Assembly (NCBI RefSeq): GCF_052324685.1
Contig: NC_135226.1
Location: 14,454,332-14,518,331 of the forward strand
Reading direction: 5' to 3'
Source: Brachyhypopomus gauderio
Taxonomy: Eukaryota; Chordata; Actinopteri; Gymnotiformes; Hypopomidae
Length of the DNA: 64,000 bases
Shown here: piece by piece, positions 1-14,197 of the stretch
Layout: every line of letters begins with the position of its first letter
Position numbering within the stretch: position 1 is the first letter of the stretch
The notes under the pieces: model-generated
Told to the model about the DNA's origin: nothing
The model's input: only the letters and a program-made list of their open reading frames with translations
Database searches by the model: none
Translations under genes and position numbers: made by a program

Positions 1-2970
1 CCATCTCTGTCCTCCCTCCATCTCCGTCCTCCCGTGTGAACGCTGGTGACACGTGGTCGCCCTCAGCACCATTCTCACGTTTGCCCACCCGCCCGTCCAC
101 ACCGACCCAGTTCCTATGGTGATGAGCGCGGCAGGGCGGACCAAGAGGGACCACTCAGCATCCATAGGGTGTGAGATCTTCAGGGCTTTGTTTACAATCA
201 ATAAAAGTCCAATTTAAAAGGATACAACAGTAAACTTGCGTGATGACATACAGTTTGTACATACAGTTTGAAAGGGGAAAGCTTTTTTATAGCCTAGCAT
301 AAGCCGAAAAGATCATAAAGGTATAAATGATGTATTATTTCAGAATCTGTGCATGACATATCAAGAATATAAATAACACATTACTGCGTATAGCTGCATA
401 TTCCTACTTCCATAGCCAGGGACAGTAATGTCTCACACTGAACATCCCTAATGTTGGTGAATTGCATCAACCCAATGCATCTTAATGTACCAGTTTCACT
501 CACCTGCCCAGACTTACTAATCTTCACCAAATATTGCTGATGTGAATGCAACAATTAGGATGTAAAGAAAATCAGTAATTGGTCTTTGTTATGTACAATC
601 TCTCCCACCAATCACAATCTGCTTAGGCCCCTTCTACCTGTAACCTGTAACATGTTTACCTGTAACCAGACATCATGTTACATCACGATTTCCTAATTGT
701 CGTTAATGAGACTAATCTGTGAAGTGACACTATAAACCTCTTAGAAAATGCCTAATGCTGGATTTCATAAAATGCTATTTACTTTTTTGGCCTATACTCA
801 GTTTAATGGTGTTCTTGCACTTCAAGATCTTACTGCTACATAGTGCTGCCTTAGACAACAATTTACTTGCAGCCTAGAAACCCACAAGCTTTCGTTAGCG
901 TACACTATTTAACGATGCGTAGACTGAGGTCCTGAAGTTAAAAGAGCTTTCTGGTAATCTGAGCAGCTGGTGCTATGGTCCAGTTGCTTGGGTATTCACT
1001 TGGGTATTTGACATTGACGTGAGTGGAATGACGTGTCTCGGAGAGCCGACGAAGGAAGTGACTCCTACTGCTTAGTACTGCTGTTAAGACACCACATCAT
1101 GATGATCACTGGCTCACGTGCACTTTTCATGGACTGGTCCTCTTTTGTTAATCTCTACAGATGAGACTATTTTTCTGTTTTCTTTGCACTGCTGAGAAGA
1201 TACCAGCGCTGGATTAGACCTGCTCATTGGTAACAAAGAACCTCAGCCAATGCCAGAAAATTTTTAGGTGCTGTTACATTAAGCCAAACTGATGATGCAA
1301 TATTCCTCCACCCACTCCATCTACTCCAGTGGATGCAGAAACAGCTCACCCACCCTAGACCTACTGGAGCAGTTCAGAGTCTGAACTGAACTGGCTATAT
1401 TGTCTATATATAGTGTAACATAGCAAGGGCAGTTTGTAGGCTGGTTTGTAGGCAGTTTGTTGCCACTGTCGTCACAGGCTTGCTGGCCAGAGATCGGGCC
1501 CCATGCATTTGTAAAGTTCCTTTGTTGTTAAAATGCATAAATACATTTAACTTTGAATTTGACTCTGACGGGTGGGTGGTCGGATGGAGCAAAAGTATTT
1601 GAGGAAAAGTAGAACTTATAATAAGAAAACAAAAAGCCTAAGAGAAAGACGACGTCGGGACTGGCAGAGATTTTTTAATAATAAGTCTCCTGAATGGAAA
1701 GTATGGAAATACTGTATGTCAGATGTCCTGAATGGAGGGAGTGATTAGGAGCATAAATCATCTGGCTTTTGCCAGCACTATGCAGAAATAACATGAGCAT
1801 AATGTAGCTGAAGTGTCCTTTCTTAATGAGGTTAATAGCAGCCATTTTGTCAGTGTGGATGAGGATGAACTGGGAAAACAGCAATATTTCTTCTCATCCT
1901 TTCATATAACATCAAACAATGACACACAACCACATGAAGTATACGACTTTAGCCAATCTACCTCTAATATCTGCAACTAACCCCAAATGACACTAAGGTG
2001 GTCCAGTTTGTGATCAATAGCAGAGCAGATGACTTTGATCTCTTTGTGTCATGGCTCATGGTCTTTCACGATGATGTGACTGCAACAGCAGCTGTGAGAT
2101 GATTTCAGAAGTGTTCAGAAGAACTGTTTCAACCAAATGTGGAACAATTTACTGGAGGTACACTTTTCAGGAGGCCAATAATCCAGAAGATTCATCCAGT
2201 TGTTTTTGGTTCCCAGAAATGGGAAAATTATGTTTTTGTATTTGACGAGGCAGCAAAATTTACTTGTGTTTGTATTTCCATTACAACAAAAGGGAATACA
2301 TGATGGAAAATTGGCTAAAGACAACCAGTAAGTCATCAAAAATACACTGCTAACTACTGAGATAACTACTAGCTTAACTAAGCTAACAGTAGAGCTAGCT
2401 ATCTAGCTATAAGGTAGATCCTGCTGCAAAGAAGGAGGTCTATCAGGCTATGCAAATATCTCGGGCCTAGTCAATAGTAGATGGGACATGAAATAGTAGC
2501 GTAGCACGGAGTACACTGGCCTTTAGCTGAATCAGGCGTTCCTGCTGCGTTTCACGCTGCTCCCCCTGTTGTGATCCTGTCATGTCAGTACCAGCAGGAA
2601 CACAACCACCCGCTGTGGCCCAGTTATGAGGAACACCCAGCTACTTAACATGTTTTAATTCCCCAAAACAAATTATTTAATAATAATATTTGTGTTCACA
2701 TATCACATATATTAGATTCCGGCATGATGTATATATTATGTACGTGGCTCCAATGATGTATATTGGATGCATATATAATTCCTGTATAGCTCACCCAGTT
2801 CTCTGAATTTATAGCCAATATTGTACACTTTAAAGTCTTAAGTTATTGTGTAATTAAAATTCTATATGCACAATTACAGTGTAAAGATAATAAACACTGT
2901 CATTAACCATTTGCTTATGAACTGCACTGTCTAAACCCTTGAATAATAATAAGTGTAGGAATTGCAGTGT

Positions 2971-3048
<78 letters not shown>

Positions 3049-3283
3049 ATAGAAATGCACACTCTAGCAGTAGGTGTAAGAGACAAAGAGAATGTGCGTT
3101 ATCCACAATTTAAAGCAACAAAGAGGGAGGGAGAACGAGGGAGAGATAAGATCGATCAGCAGACACAGTGACGTCAAAAGCTTTGACCTAGACAGAATCC
3201 AATTTACCACAAGACCACCCTTTCACTCTCTCTCTCCCTCTTTCTCTCTCTCTCTCCCTCCCTCTCTCTCTCTCACACACACA

Positions 3284-3348
<65 letters not shown>

Positions 3349-3353
3349 TCTCT

Positions 3354-3396
<43 letters not shown>

Positions 3397-3710
3397 TCCC
3401 TCCCTCTCTCATACCTTAGATCACACTGAAGAGGAATGGAAAAACAATGCTAAACAGTGTTCACATAAGACATGTATTGCATTTTACATTAGTGCATTAT
3501 AAGGCATTAATGCACATCTATATCAACATTCCTGTGTTCATACTTTCACATTGTTGTAATATAGCAAAAATAATCTTCCTCTACCAATGGTGCTGTTTGA
3601 TATATTCATAAATATTTTATTAAGTATTTATGTAACAAAGCTATGAAGGCATACAGCACATAAATTTGTACCTGGCACCTGATAACCATGCGTAGGGGAT
3701 GGAGTGGTAT

Positions 3711-3743
<33 letters not shown>

Positions 3744-4235
3744 GGGGGGGGGGGTGTTGTCTGATGCTTGGAAAACCCACCTTAAAATGGAAAGAATACA
3801 GGGTCATTTTAATATATCAGAGCCTCTGATACAAATATCTGATGCCCCAAATACACATAGATATACATGTAAGCCTTAAGTCTGGTATGAGGAGACACAG
3901 AATCACATGCCCCTATTCCATCATGTCAAATTACCATACTGACAGAACCGGTTATAAAAAGTAATTAGACATATCATACACGTCATACAAATCCAGATAT
4001 TAAAGATCAATCAATCAATCAATCAATCAGTCAAATTTTATTTATATAGCGCTTTTTACAACAGTTGTTGTCACAAAGCAGCTTTACAAGTGCCGAGTCC
4101 TAGCCCCCAGTGAGCAAGCCAAGATTTCTAGGTTTATTATATTTCATTCACACATCAAAGTATAGTCATTCACACACAAAATCAACAATTGTTCTGTCTC
4201 TGTAAATCTCTCTCTAAAACATTCACTGATGTAAT

Positions 4236-4281
<46 letters not shown>

Positions 4282-4353
4282 TACACAGCACACACATATA
4301 CATACATACACACATGCACACGCATACATACACTCACGAAAAACCTCCCTCTT

Positions 4354-4391
<38 letters not shown>

Positions 4392-5068
4392 ACCTCCCTC
4401 TTTCTCTCCTCTTTGCAGATCGGATGTATGAGTCATCACTTGCCAGGCAATTTTCAGATTTTCTCAGCAGTCCCACAACAAGTTGGTAATATGTGCCAGC
4501 GTTGTGTGTTGTTGTTGTTGTGGTGGGGGTGGTGGTGTTTGTGGGGGGTGGGTCAGGAAAATGAGAGCGAGTGACGCAACGTTTTAGTTTATTTTTGCTC
4601 TAAAGCTGCTTTGGTGGGACTGAATCATTACTTTTTCTACAGAGGACTTTTAAAAAGGATGGACAGTATCTATGTGTGTCTCAGGTTAAAAGGTATGCAA
4701 AAAAGATGTGGTAAAAAGAGAGCCGCCCACGTAAAGCTCCCCCGACCATAAAGCAGTGCGCTATCATTCTGTCAGTCCAATTACTGAGCATGGTTGTTCC
4801 CTCAGCCCCATTAGATGAATCTGTAATGAGCGCTTCAGCGCGCGAGAGCCACTAGAACCTGTTGTTAGGCAACATGTTTCAATGGGCGTGCATAATTACC
4901 GAGGATCACCCGTTTAATGAGTGTTTATATTTCTTTTTCTTTTTTTTTTGTTTTGTTTGGGGACCACATAATCATTATAGACCTCCAATGCCCTTTTCTG
5001 GATTAATTTAGATAAAACACATGTCAGCATCCCTTTCAATTTGTAGGGCGAACAAATAAGCTGAAACA

Positions 5069-5100
<32 letters not shown>
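1..5100. other. Upstream intergenic DNA, no gene recognised
   Basis: No ORF in this stretch resembles a known protein, and the open frames in it are short or are microsatellite translations. Positions 1-200 are GC-richer and end in an AATAAA-type signal near 199-205, so a 3' end of an unrecognised transcript on the + strand is conceivable, but nothing in the frames supports it. Simple repeats fill much of the rest: (CA)n at 2973-3045, mixed CT/CA tracts at 3221-3410, (GT)n plus a G run at 3717-3753, mixed CT/CA at 4236-4393 and (GT)n at about 5069-5094. An RFX-like inverted motif (GTTGTTAGGCAAC) is at 4861-4873. Confidence 0.5.
4005..4125. repeat. Dispersed teleost repeat fragment after an (ATCA)n tract
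   Basis: A short (ATCA)n run is followed by a stretch containing TTTATTTATATAGCGCTTTT and then an ACAAAGCAGCTTTACA-like segment. I recognise this word pair as a very common interspersed repeat in teleost genomes. No coding capacity is visible. The repeat class cannot be decided from this fragment. Confidence 0.5.
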
Positions 5101-5102
<2 letters not shown>

Positions 5103-5140
5103 CCTCCGTTCCCTTTGAGTCTGGTCTTGCGTATGTTGCT

Positions 5141-5201
5141 CCGGTGACGCACGAGTCAGGTGGCTCCTCTTATAACGGGCGGAGCTGTCCGCGGTGCTGA
5201 A
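5141..5201 (+). promoter_or_regulatory. scg2a: scg2a core promoter: CRE-like site, TATA-like box, RE1
   Basis: Upstream of the non-coding first exon lie a CRE-like TGACGCAC at 5145-5152, a TATA-like TATAAC at 5171-5176 and, on the minus strand at 5181-5201, an RE1/NRSE-like element reading TTCAGCACC, then GC, then GGACAGC, then TCC. Mammalian SCG2 is known to be driven by a CRE and a TATA box, and neuroendocrine granins are typical REST-type targets. The transcription start is inferred to be around 5195-5205. The site matches are seen directly; their use is inference. Confidence 0.6.
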
Positions 5202-5309
5202 GGGAGAGACACACTGGACGAACGCTGCTGAGACACGGAGGCAGATCACGAAACAAAGGGAGCGATGTGAAGCGCGCTCAACACACACCGCTCGAGCGAA
5301 TTAAAAGAG
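5200..5309 (+). other. scg2a: scg2a non-coding exon 1 (5' UTR)
   Basis: A consensus donor (AAAGAG then GTAAGC) ends this exon at 5309. The matching acceptor (CATTTCTTAG) ends at 6249, and exon 2 begins eight bases before the start codon at 6258. A non-coding first exon followed by one large coding exon is the normal SCG2 gene structure. The exon start is an estimate from the TATA-like box at 5171. Confidence 0.6.
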
Positions 5310-6257
5310 GTAAGCGTTGTTTTCGTGATTGTTTCGCTAACACGCCGACAAAGCCACGCAAACAGAACTGCGTAGATATAAACTTTTCAGTGCGTATACG
5401 CAATCGGCGATTTTATCTTTAAAGAAGCAAACGATAAGGCGCTTTAAAAAAATGCACATTACAAAAAAAAATCTTAGACTTCTTCAGTGTTTTTGCTTAT
5501 GATTTCTTTTATTTTTTCCGTGTATTACCTAAACTGAAAACCCCATTATATTTAGAGACAATAAAGTTCTATGTTTTAAGTTGTGAAGACTGGTAACGCA
5601 CTTTTTCCTGACCTCTCGAATCTTCCTCCTCCGGTTAAATTGTGAACGGGTGGCGTCTGGGTGTAGCTGCTCTTCATCACGGAGCCGCGCCGTATCCGTG
5701 GTAACCAGTGATGAGTCACTGAGTCGAAGCAGCAATTTGGAAAGTAATGAGCCTTGCGGCGCGAGCGCGTGCGCGCGAACCGCTCTGCAAACACTCGCAA
5801 GAAAAGGGGCTTTCAACAGATGCCCGTTTAGATGCGTGTATAGCCTATATACACTTTGGTGCAGTGCATGAGACGGGAAAGAGGTTAAGTGAGCGGTAGA
5901 GACAGACAGATCGAAAGCGTTGCGGGTCGGAACACTAAAATGTTTCACATTAAACAGAGATAAGAGACATTGTCATAAGAAAACGAACGGGACCGCGTGA
6001 AAAGGGAAAAATCATCTAAATCGCGATCGGCTGATTCAGGTCCGTTCAGGTGAGAGTTGTAGTGACTGCAAACTTAAATGCGCTCAATGAAATAACTGAA
6101 ATAAAGTCACACGTGCATTCCGTCTTATTCTTGCCGTCACGTGTGTACATCTATGCATGGTCAAAAAATGTATTGACTTAATAAAAATGGCTACTGATTT
6201 TTCGTGATTTAATAGTGGTCTGTCTCCTCCTCTCCTCTCCATTTCTTAGGTGAAACA

Positions 6258-8165
6258 ATGCCATCATTAGCCCGGCTCTGCACTACAGGCATGTCCCTCG
6301 TCTCCTCCCTCTCCCTCCTCCCCGTGCTCCTCCTCCTACACGCCGGGGTTCAGGGAGCCACCCTGTGGGAGCCTCGCCAGCAGGGCGGCGACCCTGATAC
6401 CTTCGGGCCCGTGTACCGGGCTCCGCCCCCGCCCAGCACGGCCATGCTGCAGGCCCTACGCCACATCCAGAGACTCAGCCAGCAGGCCCGGGAGGACGGA
6501 GGCGACGTGGAGCGCATCCGCACCGTGCTGCAGCAGGCCACGCCTGCCAGGGCCCCCGCCGGAGCGTACCGTCCGAGAGGGGGGGGGCGCGAGGCGGCCG
6601 GACGGTGGGACGGTCAGGAGGACGGGGGACGGTCGTGGATGGAAGCGGTCCTCAGTGCGCTGCGACAGGCCAACGAGGCGGCAGCCCCTCAGGAAGCAGC
6701 CCACGCGGCTCGCGGGCAATCCGTTAAAGCCCGGCACCCACTTTTCAGCCTCCCGCCTCCTCCTGGGCCCGCAGAAGAGCAGGAGAGGCTGGCGAAGGCA
6801 ATGGGTGTGAATAGATACGACAGGAAGTTGCCACCGGTGTTCGAGGACAAGGAAGGGCAGGACCAGCCACTTAAACGGACCAATGAAAATGCAGAGGAGC
6901 AGTACACGCCCCAGAAACTGGCCACCCTCCAATCAGTGTTCGAAGAGCTCAGTCAGATCGCAAACTCTAAGGCTTACAACAAACGTCATAACGCCGAGGA
7001 TGATGAAGGCGATGACGCTAATGAAGATTATGGCTGGTACAGGGAGAAAAAGTTAGCGTTTGAAGACGGAAAGGGAGAAGAGGACTTATCACCTCTGGAG
7101 GAGCAAACAGAACTGGAGGAGGAGGGAACACGGAGACGCCAGTTCACTGGTGGCTTAGGCGATGGTGTGGATGAGGAGGATGAAGAAGCCTTTGATGGAG
7201 AAGGAGATGACAGGGACGATGAGGTCAAAAGATCAAAGCAGTCGGATCTGCTTCAGATGGAAAAGGAGGAGGAGCCAGATGATGTCACCAGGCTGGTGGA
7301 CTACTATTTGTTTAAGGTTCTGGAGAAGACAGAGCAGGGGAAGCAGAGGAGGGATGAAGAGAAGGAGAAAGAAGATGAAGAAGAGGAGGAGGAGGAGAGT
7401 AATGAGGAGCAGGAAAGAGGAGAGGAGGAAGATGAACAGAGAGATACAGAGAGAAGGGCTGCCCAGCTGTGGTACGGAGGAGATCCAAAGCCTCTGAATC
7501 AGCTAATTAAGATATCCCAAAAACTCAAGATCCCTCCAGAAGACATCGTAGACCTCCTGGAGGGTGAAGAGAGCAAGAATCCTGACAGACTCTGGCAGCG
7601 CACGCAGGGGCAGACACGGACACCCTCGCTCCATGACCCAAACCCACCAGGACCACACAAAGAGCCAGCCGGCATGCCCTACGGACGGCTGCCGCAGACA
7701 CAAGACACGAGCGCCGTCACTGGAGACATCCTGAGGATCCTGGGACTGGTGAATATGGCTCAACCTGGCAACAAATCTATCCTGAGGTCCAACCAGTACA
7801 AGCCCTCCCTGAGCTATTCCCCAATGGAGAGGGATCTTCCGGAGTACGCGGTGTCCCAGCGCGGCAGGGAGCGGCTCGGGCCCGACTACGACGACGCCGT
7901 GGACGAGAACGGGCTCGCCAGGTACCTGGTGGCTGAGCTGCTGGCACAGAGGCAAAGACGCACGTCGCCGGAACTCGAGCTGGCCGTCAGGGACTTCCTG
8001 GATGACCCAGAAATGAGCATGCTGGGAAAGAAACAGGCGGAGCAGGAGAAGGCCGACGAAGACTCCGATGAAGACACGCTGCTGGGAATCCTGCAATACC
8101 TGAACCTGGACAGCGGTGACACGGACGAAAGAGACCTTAATGGGAAAACGGTTGCAGGAATGTAG
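6258..8165 (+). CDS. scg2a: Secretogranin II (secretoneurin precursor), 'a' paralogue
   Basis: This 635-aa acidic granin is stored in dense-core vesicles of neurons and endocrine cells and is cut by prohormone convertases. Residues 1 to about 33 form a leucine-rich signal peptide. The secretoneurin peptide occupies residues 208-241 (starting TNENAEEQYTP) and is bracketed by Lys-Arg at 206-207 and 242-243. The middle is Glu/Asp-rich (about 245-395) with further basic cleavage sites, and the C-terminal third keeps conserved helical blocks such as LNQLIKISQKLKIPPEDI and GLARYLVAELLAQRQRR. The whole coding sequence lies in one exon, as in other SCG2 genes, and its length is close to the family's (about 600 aa). 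The TNENAEEQ start of secretoneurin fits the fish 'a' form rather than the 'b' form. Another in-frame Met at residue 13 could serve, but the first ATG lies just after the acceptor at 6249. Confidence 0.95.
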   Translation: MPSLARLCTTGMSLVSSLSLLPVLLLLHAGVQGATLWEPRQQGGDPDTFGPVYRAPPPPSTAMLQALRHIQRLSQQAREDGGDVERIRTVLQQATPARAPAGAYRPRGGGREAAGRWDGQEDGGRSWMEAVLSALRQANEAAAPQEAAHAARGQSVKARHPLFSLPPPPGPAEEQERLAKAMGVNRYDRKLPPVFEDKEGQDQPLKRTNENAEEQYTPQKLATLQSVFEELSQIANSKAYNKRHNAEDDEGDDANEDYGWYREKKLAFEDGKGEEDLSPLEEQTELEEEGTRRRQFTGGLGDGVDEEDEEAFDGEGDDRDDEVKRSKQSDLLQMEKEEEPDDVTRLVDYYLFKVLEKTEQGKQRRDEEKEKEDEEEEEEESNEEQERGEEEDEQRDTERRAAQLWYGGDPKPLNQLIKISQKLKIPPEDIVDLLEGEESKNPDRLWQRTQGQTRTPSLHDPNPPGPHKEPAGMPYGRLPQTQDTSAVTGDILRILGLVNMAQPGNKSILRSNQYKPSLSYSPMERDLPEYAVSQRGRERLGPDYDDAVDENGLARYLVAELLAQRQRRTSPELELAVRDFLDDPEMSMLGKKQAEQEKADEDSDEDTLLGILQYLNLDSGDTDERDLNGKTVAGM

Positions 8166-8214
8166 ATGTCTGTCTTGTACACATCCCTTATTGTTTAAAG
8201 CTGACTTATGGTAC

Positions 8215-8220
8215 AATAAA
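8215..8220 (+). terminator. scg2a: scg2a polyadenylation signal AATAAA
   Basis: A canonical AATAAA lies 50 bases after the stop codon, giving a very short 3' UTR. A second AATAAA in an alternative tail region is at about 8485. Usage is inferred from position. Confidence 0.7.
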
Positions 8221-9134
8221 GTATTTTGAAAACAATCCATTTTAGTCAACGTAACATTGTAGATTTTGGTCTTTTCTTCCTTTTAGCAGAGACATTCTGA
8301 GAAGGACAGCAACACAAGCTGTGTGCTTCAAAGTCAGATCATTGTTATTGTGGAAATATTGTAGTGGTTGCAACAGTGTAAATAGTTTGAGCCTCTGTCA
8401 GCATTCTCACACAAACACACACACCTGTAGTTCTCCATCAGCCATGTTTGGTGCATTCAGTCATTTGTGATCGAGATAGAGGTAAATAAAGAATTTGCTC
8501 ATGTCATGGTTCTTTAATTGTGTAAATGTTCCTCACTGTAGCACAAACCCAGTGATGCTGGCACCAGCCACATGTCTGCAGATGAAGCAGCAGATTGCAG
8601 AACGTATGTTCACTGTTCAAGCATGCAAGTAAAAAGGCCTTTGTAGCTACAGACGCCCTGATATAGACAACATGGAACTCGTGCAATCGGACCAGAACCA
8701 TCTTATCAGAGATTCACACCAGTTAGTATCAGAGAGATGCCACTGGATTTGACAAGAAATAAGTGATAATTGTGACAATCATGATAACTGGTGCTAGTGC
8801 TAATGTAAATCATAACTTTTCATATCAATCATACACAAACTGTTATAAATTATAATAAAACATTCTATTGTGTGCTGTGGAGTGAAATTAAAAAACTGAA
8901 AGTGACATTACAATATTTCTATAGTCGCACATCAGTACAGGTAAACAATAAAACAACCAGTAAATGACACCGACACTGTTATAAACCTTCTGATCATTGT
9001 TTGAAAATGGGCCTAGAAGGAGTCATAAGACCTGAATCATGATTTTAATCTCCTGACCAGGCCTAGGTTTGATCAATAACACTGCACACTATCTGTGGAC
9101 CTGTACTGAGGTAAATCAGCCATTTCAAAATAGT

Positions 9135-9621
9135 TGTAACGTTGCATAAGCAACGGAGCGAGGAGACGGACACAATCGCTGAGAGGAGCGAGATTTAATA
9201 CGGGGAATACCAAAAGCAGAGTCGTACAAACAGGCAGGGGTCATAACAGGCAGGCAGTCCAGACATGAATTACGAACAGACATAATCGGTACTTAAACAC
9301 GACGGGGGAAACACGGAACAGGCAGGAATGCAGGCAGCGGAAACAATACTCACAACATGAACAACTGGATAGACAAAATAAACAAAGCACGGAGAAACAG
9401 CATGGACAAAGTAGACAAAATCACGGATAACACGACTGGGGAATGACGGGACTTTATACATAGAAACTAACTAGGGACAGGTGATGGCAATGACACTGGG
9501 GCGTGGCAACAAACAAGGAAACACGAAGACAAACGAGCAGGGCGGGACAAACAGGCAGGAAACACGGACATGAGGGAACCCAGAGTGACAGCTACGAGAG
9601 GGGGCGTTGCCCTACGTGACA
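9135..9621 (-). mobile_element. Solo LTR with 5-bp target duplication
   Basis: The 487-bp segment begins TGTAACGT and ends ACGTGACA, so it has TG...CA ends with an imperfect 8-bp terminal inverted repeat. It is flanked on both sides by ATAGT (9130-9134 and 9622-9626). Read on the minus strand it carries a TATAAAG promoter-like box about one third in (near 9455-9460) and an ATTAAA polyadenylation-like signal near 9193. There is no internal coding region or second LTR, so it is a recombined solo LTR of a retrotransposon. The family cannot be told without a library search. The stretch from 8220 to 9134 holds nothing else recognisable. Confidence 0.75.
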
Positions 9622-10261
9622 ATAGTGGAAAAGAAATAAAGAGGCAGAAATGGGAAGAGCTTTAATTTTCCCGGCAAAGGTATCAGATTAAGGATGCCTG
9701 CCTAAATCTGACATCGGGCAGTTAGAATAACGTGTCATATTTCATAAAGCACCTCTAATCTAGAATGCTCATAGTTCAATGAACAAGATTATATATATAA
9801 ACAGCAGATAATTTTAGATCAGCAGTATTATTTTTAGTGACCAAGAGCTGATACAGTCATACATAATTCCAGGCACCGTTTAATATGATTTCTTGAGAAC
9901 CAGTACTGGGAGTCTTAGCTCCGCATCCTGTGTGGATTTTCATATCCGAACAGCTTGGGCAGTTCTGTGTCATCAGTAAGTGGGTTTGTTTACAAACTCT
10001 TCCATTGTCTGTAAACAAAGAATGAACACACAGCATAACAGACTGCAGGACACTGTTTTCTTTTTCATGGCAATGAGTAATTCATTCACACAATAATTCA
10101 ATGTGTGAATTAATGAAAGAGGTGTTGATGCATTGCAGTGATGAATGACTGAGCAGCAACACTTATGATTATGTGTGGAAAATCATGAACATGCATGTCA
10201 CTTATACATTGAAATAAAAAGGAGCACATTGATTCACTCAGCTGTCATGTTCTGCTTTAAT

Positions 10262-10975
10262 TTATTATATATAAATATACTACTACATTTAATACATGTT
10301 GTCTGGTTTACTATATTATATATAAATATACTACTACATTTAATACATGTTGTCTGGTTTACTATATTATATATAAATATACTACTACATTTAATACATG
10401 TTGTCTGGTTTACTATATTATATATAAATATACTACTACATTTAATACATGTTGTCTGGTTTACTATATTATATATAAATATACTACTACATTTAATACA
10501 TGTTGTCTGGTTTACTATATTATATATAAATATACTACTACATTTAATACATGTTGTCTGGTTTACTATATTATATATAAATATACTACTACATTTAATA
10601 CATGTTGTCTGGTTTACTATATTATATATAAATATACTACTACATTTAATACATGTTGTCTGGTTTACTATATTATATATAAATATACTACTACATTTAA
10701 TACATGTTGTCTGGTTTACTATATTATATATAAATATACTACTACATTTAATACATGTTGTCTGGTTTACTATATTATATATAAATATACTACTACATTT
10801 AATACATGTTGTCTGGTTTACTATATTATATATAAATATACTACTACATTTAATACATGTTGTCTGGTTTACTATATTATATATAAATATACTACTACAT
10901 TTAATACATGTTGTCTGGTTTACTATATTATATATAAATATACTACTACATTTAATACATGTTGTCTGGTTTATT
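10262..10975. repeat. 51-bp minisatellite, 14 copies
   Basis: Fourteen head-to-tail copies of an AT-rich 51-bp unit (containing ATAAATATACTACTACATTT and TGTTGTCTGG) are virtually identical apart from the two edges. Since 51 is a multiple of three and the unit lacks stops in one frame on each strand, it generates long open frames on both strands (10175-11005 and 10234-11031). These have no start context or family resemblance and should not be called genes. Confidence 0.95.
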
Positions 10976-11021
10976 ATACTGGAGTTGGTCCAATTAGCTG
11001 CTTGAGAGACATAAAAGTGTG

Positions 11022-11136
11022 ACACTCTCACAGGACAGTCTCAGACACTCTCACAGGACAGTCTCAGACAGTCTCACAGGACAGTCTCAGACAGTCTCAC
11101 AGGACAGTCTTAGACAGTCTCACAGGACAGTCTCAG
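11022..11136. repeat. 23-bp tandem repeat, 5 copies
   Basis: Five copies of a 23-bp unit (ACAGTCTCACAGGACAGTC plus TCAG) run directly after the 51-bp array, with one or two substitutions per copy. Non-coding, in the 3' flank of ap1s3. Confidence 0.85.
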
Positions 11137-11190
11137 ACAGTCTCATTTCCATTATGATCAGATTTTAATAATTCAGATCAGCTGTTTCTT

Positions 11191-14197
<3,007 letters not shown>

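Noticed and set aside
1-205. 3' end of an upstream gene
   Set aside because: An AATAAA signal and mild GC-richness are present, but no conserved peptide can be read in the three plus-strand frames.
6456-8249. Antisense frames over scg2a (158 and 248 aa)
   Set aside because: Shadows of a GC-rich, Glu/Asp-rich coding exon on the opposite strand.
10175-11031. 276-aa and 265-aa open frames on opposite strands
   Set aside because: They are translations of the 51-bp minisatellite; no family resemblance, no splice or promoter context.
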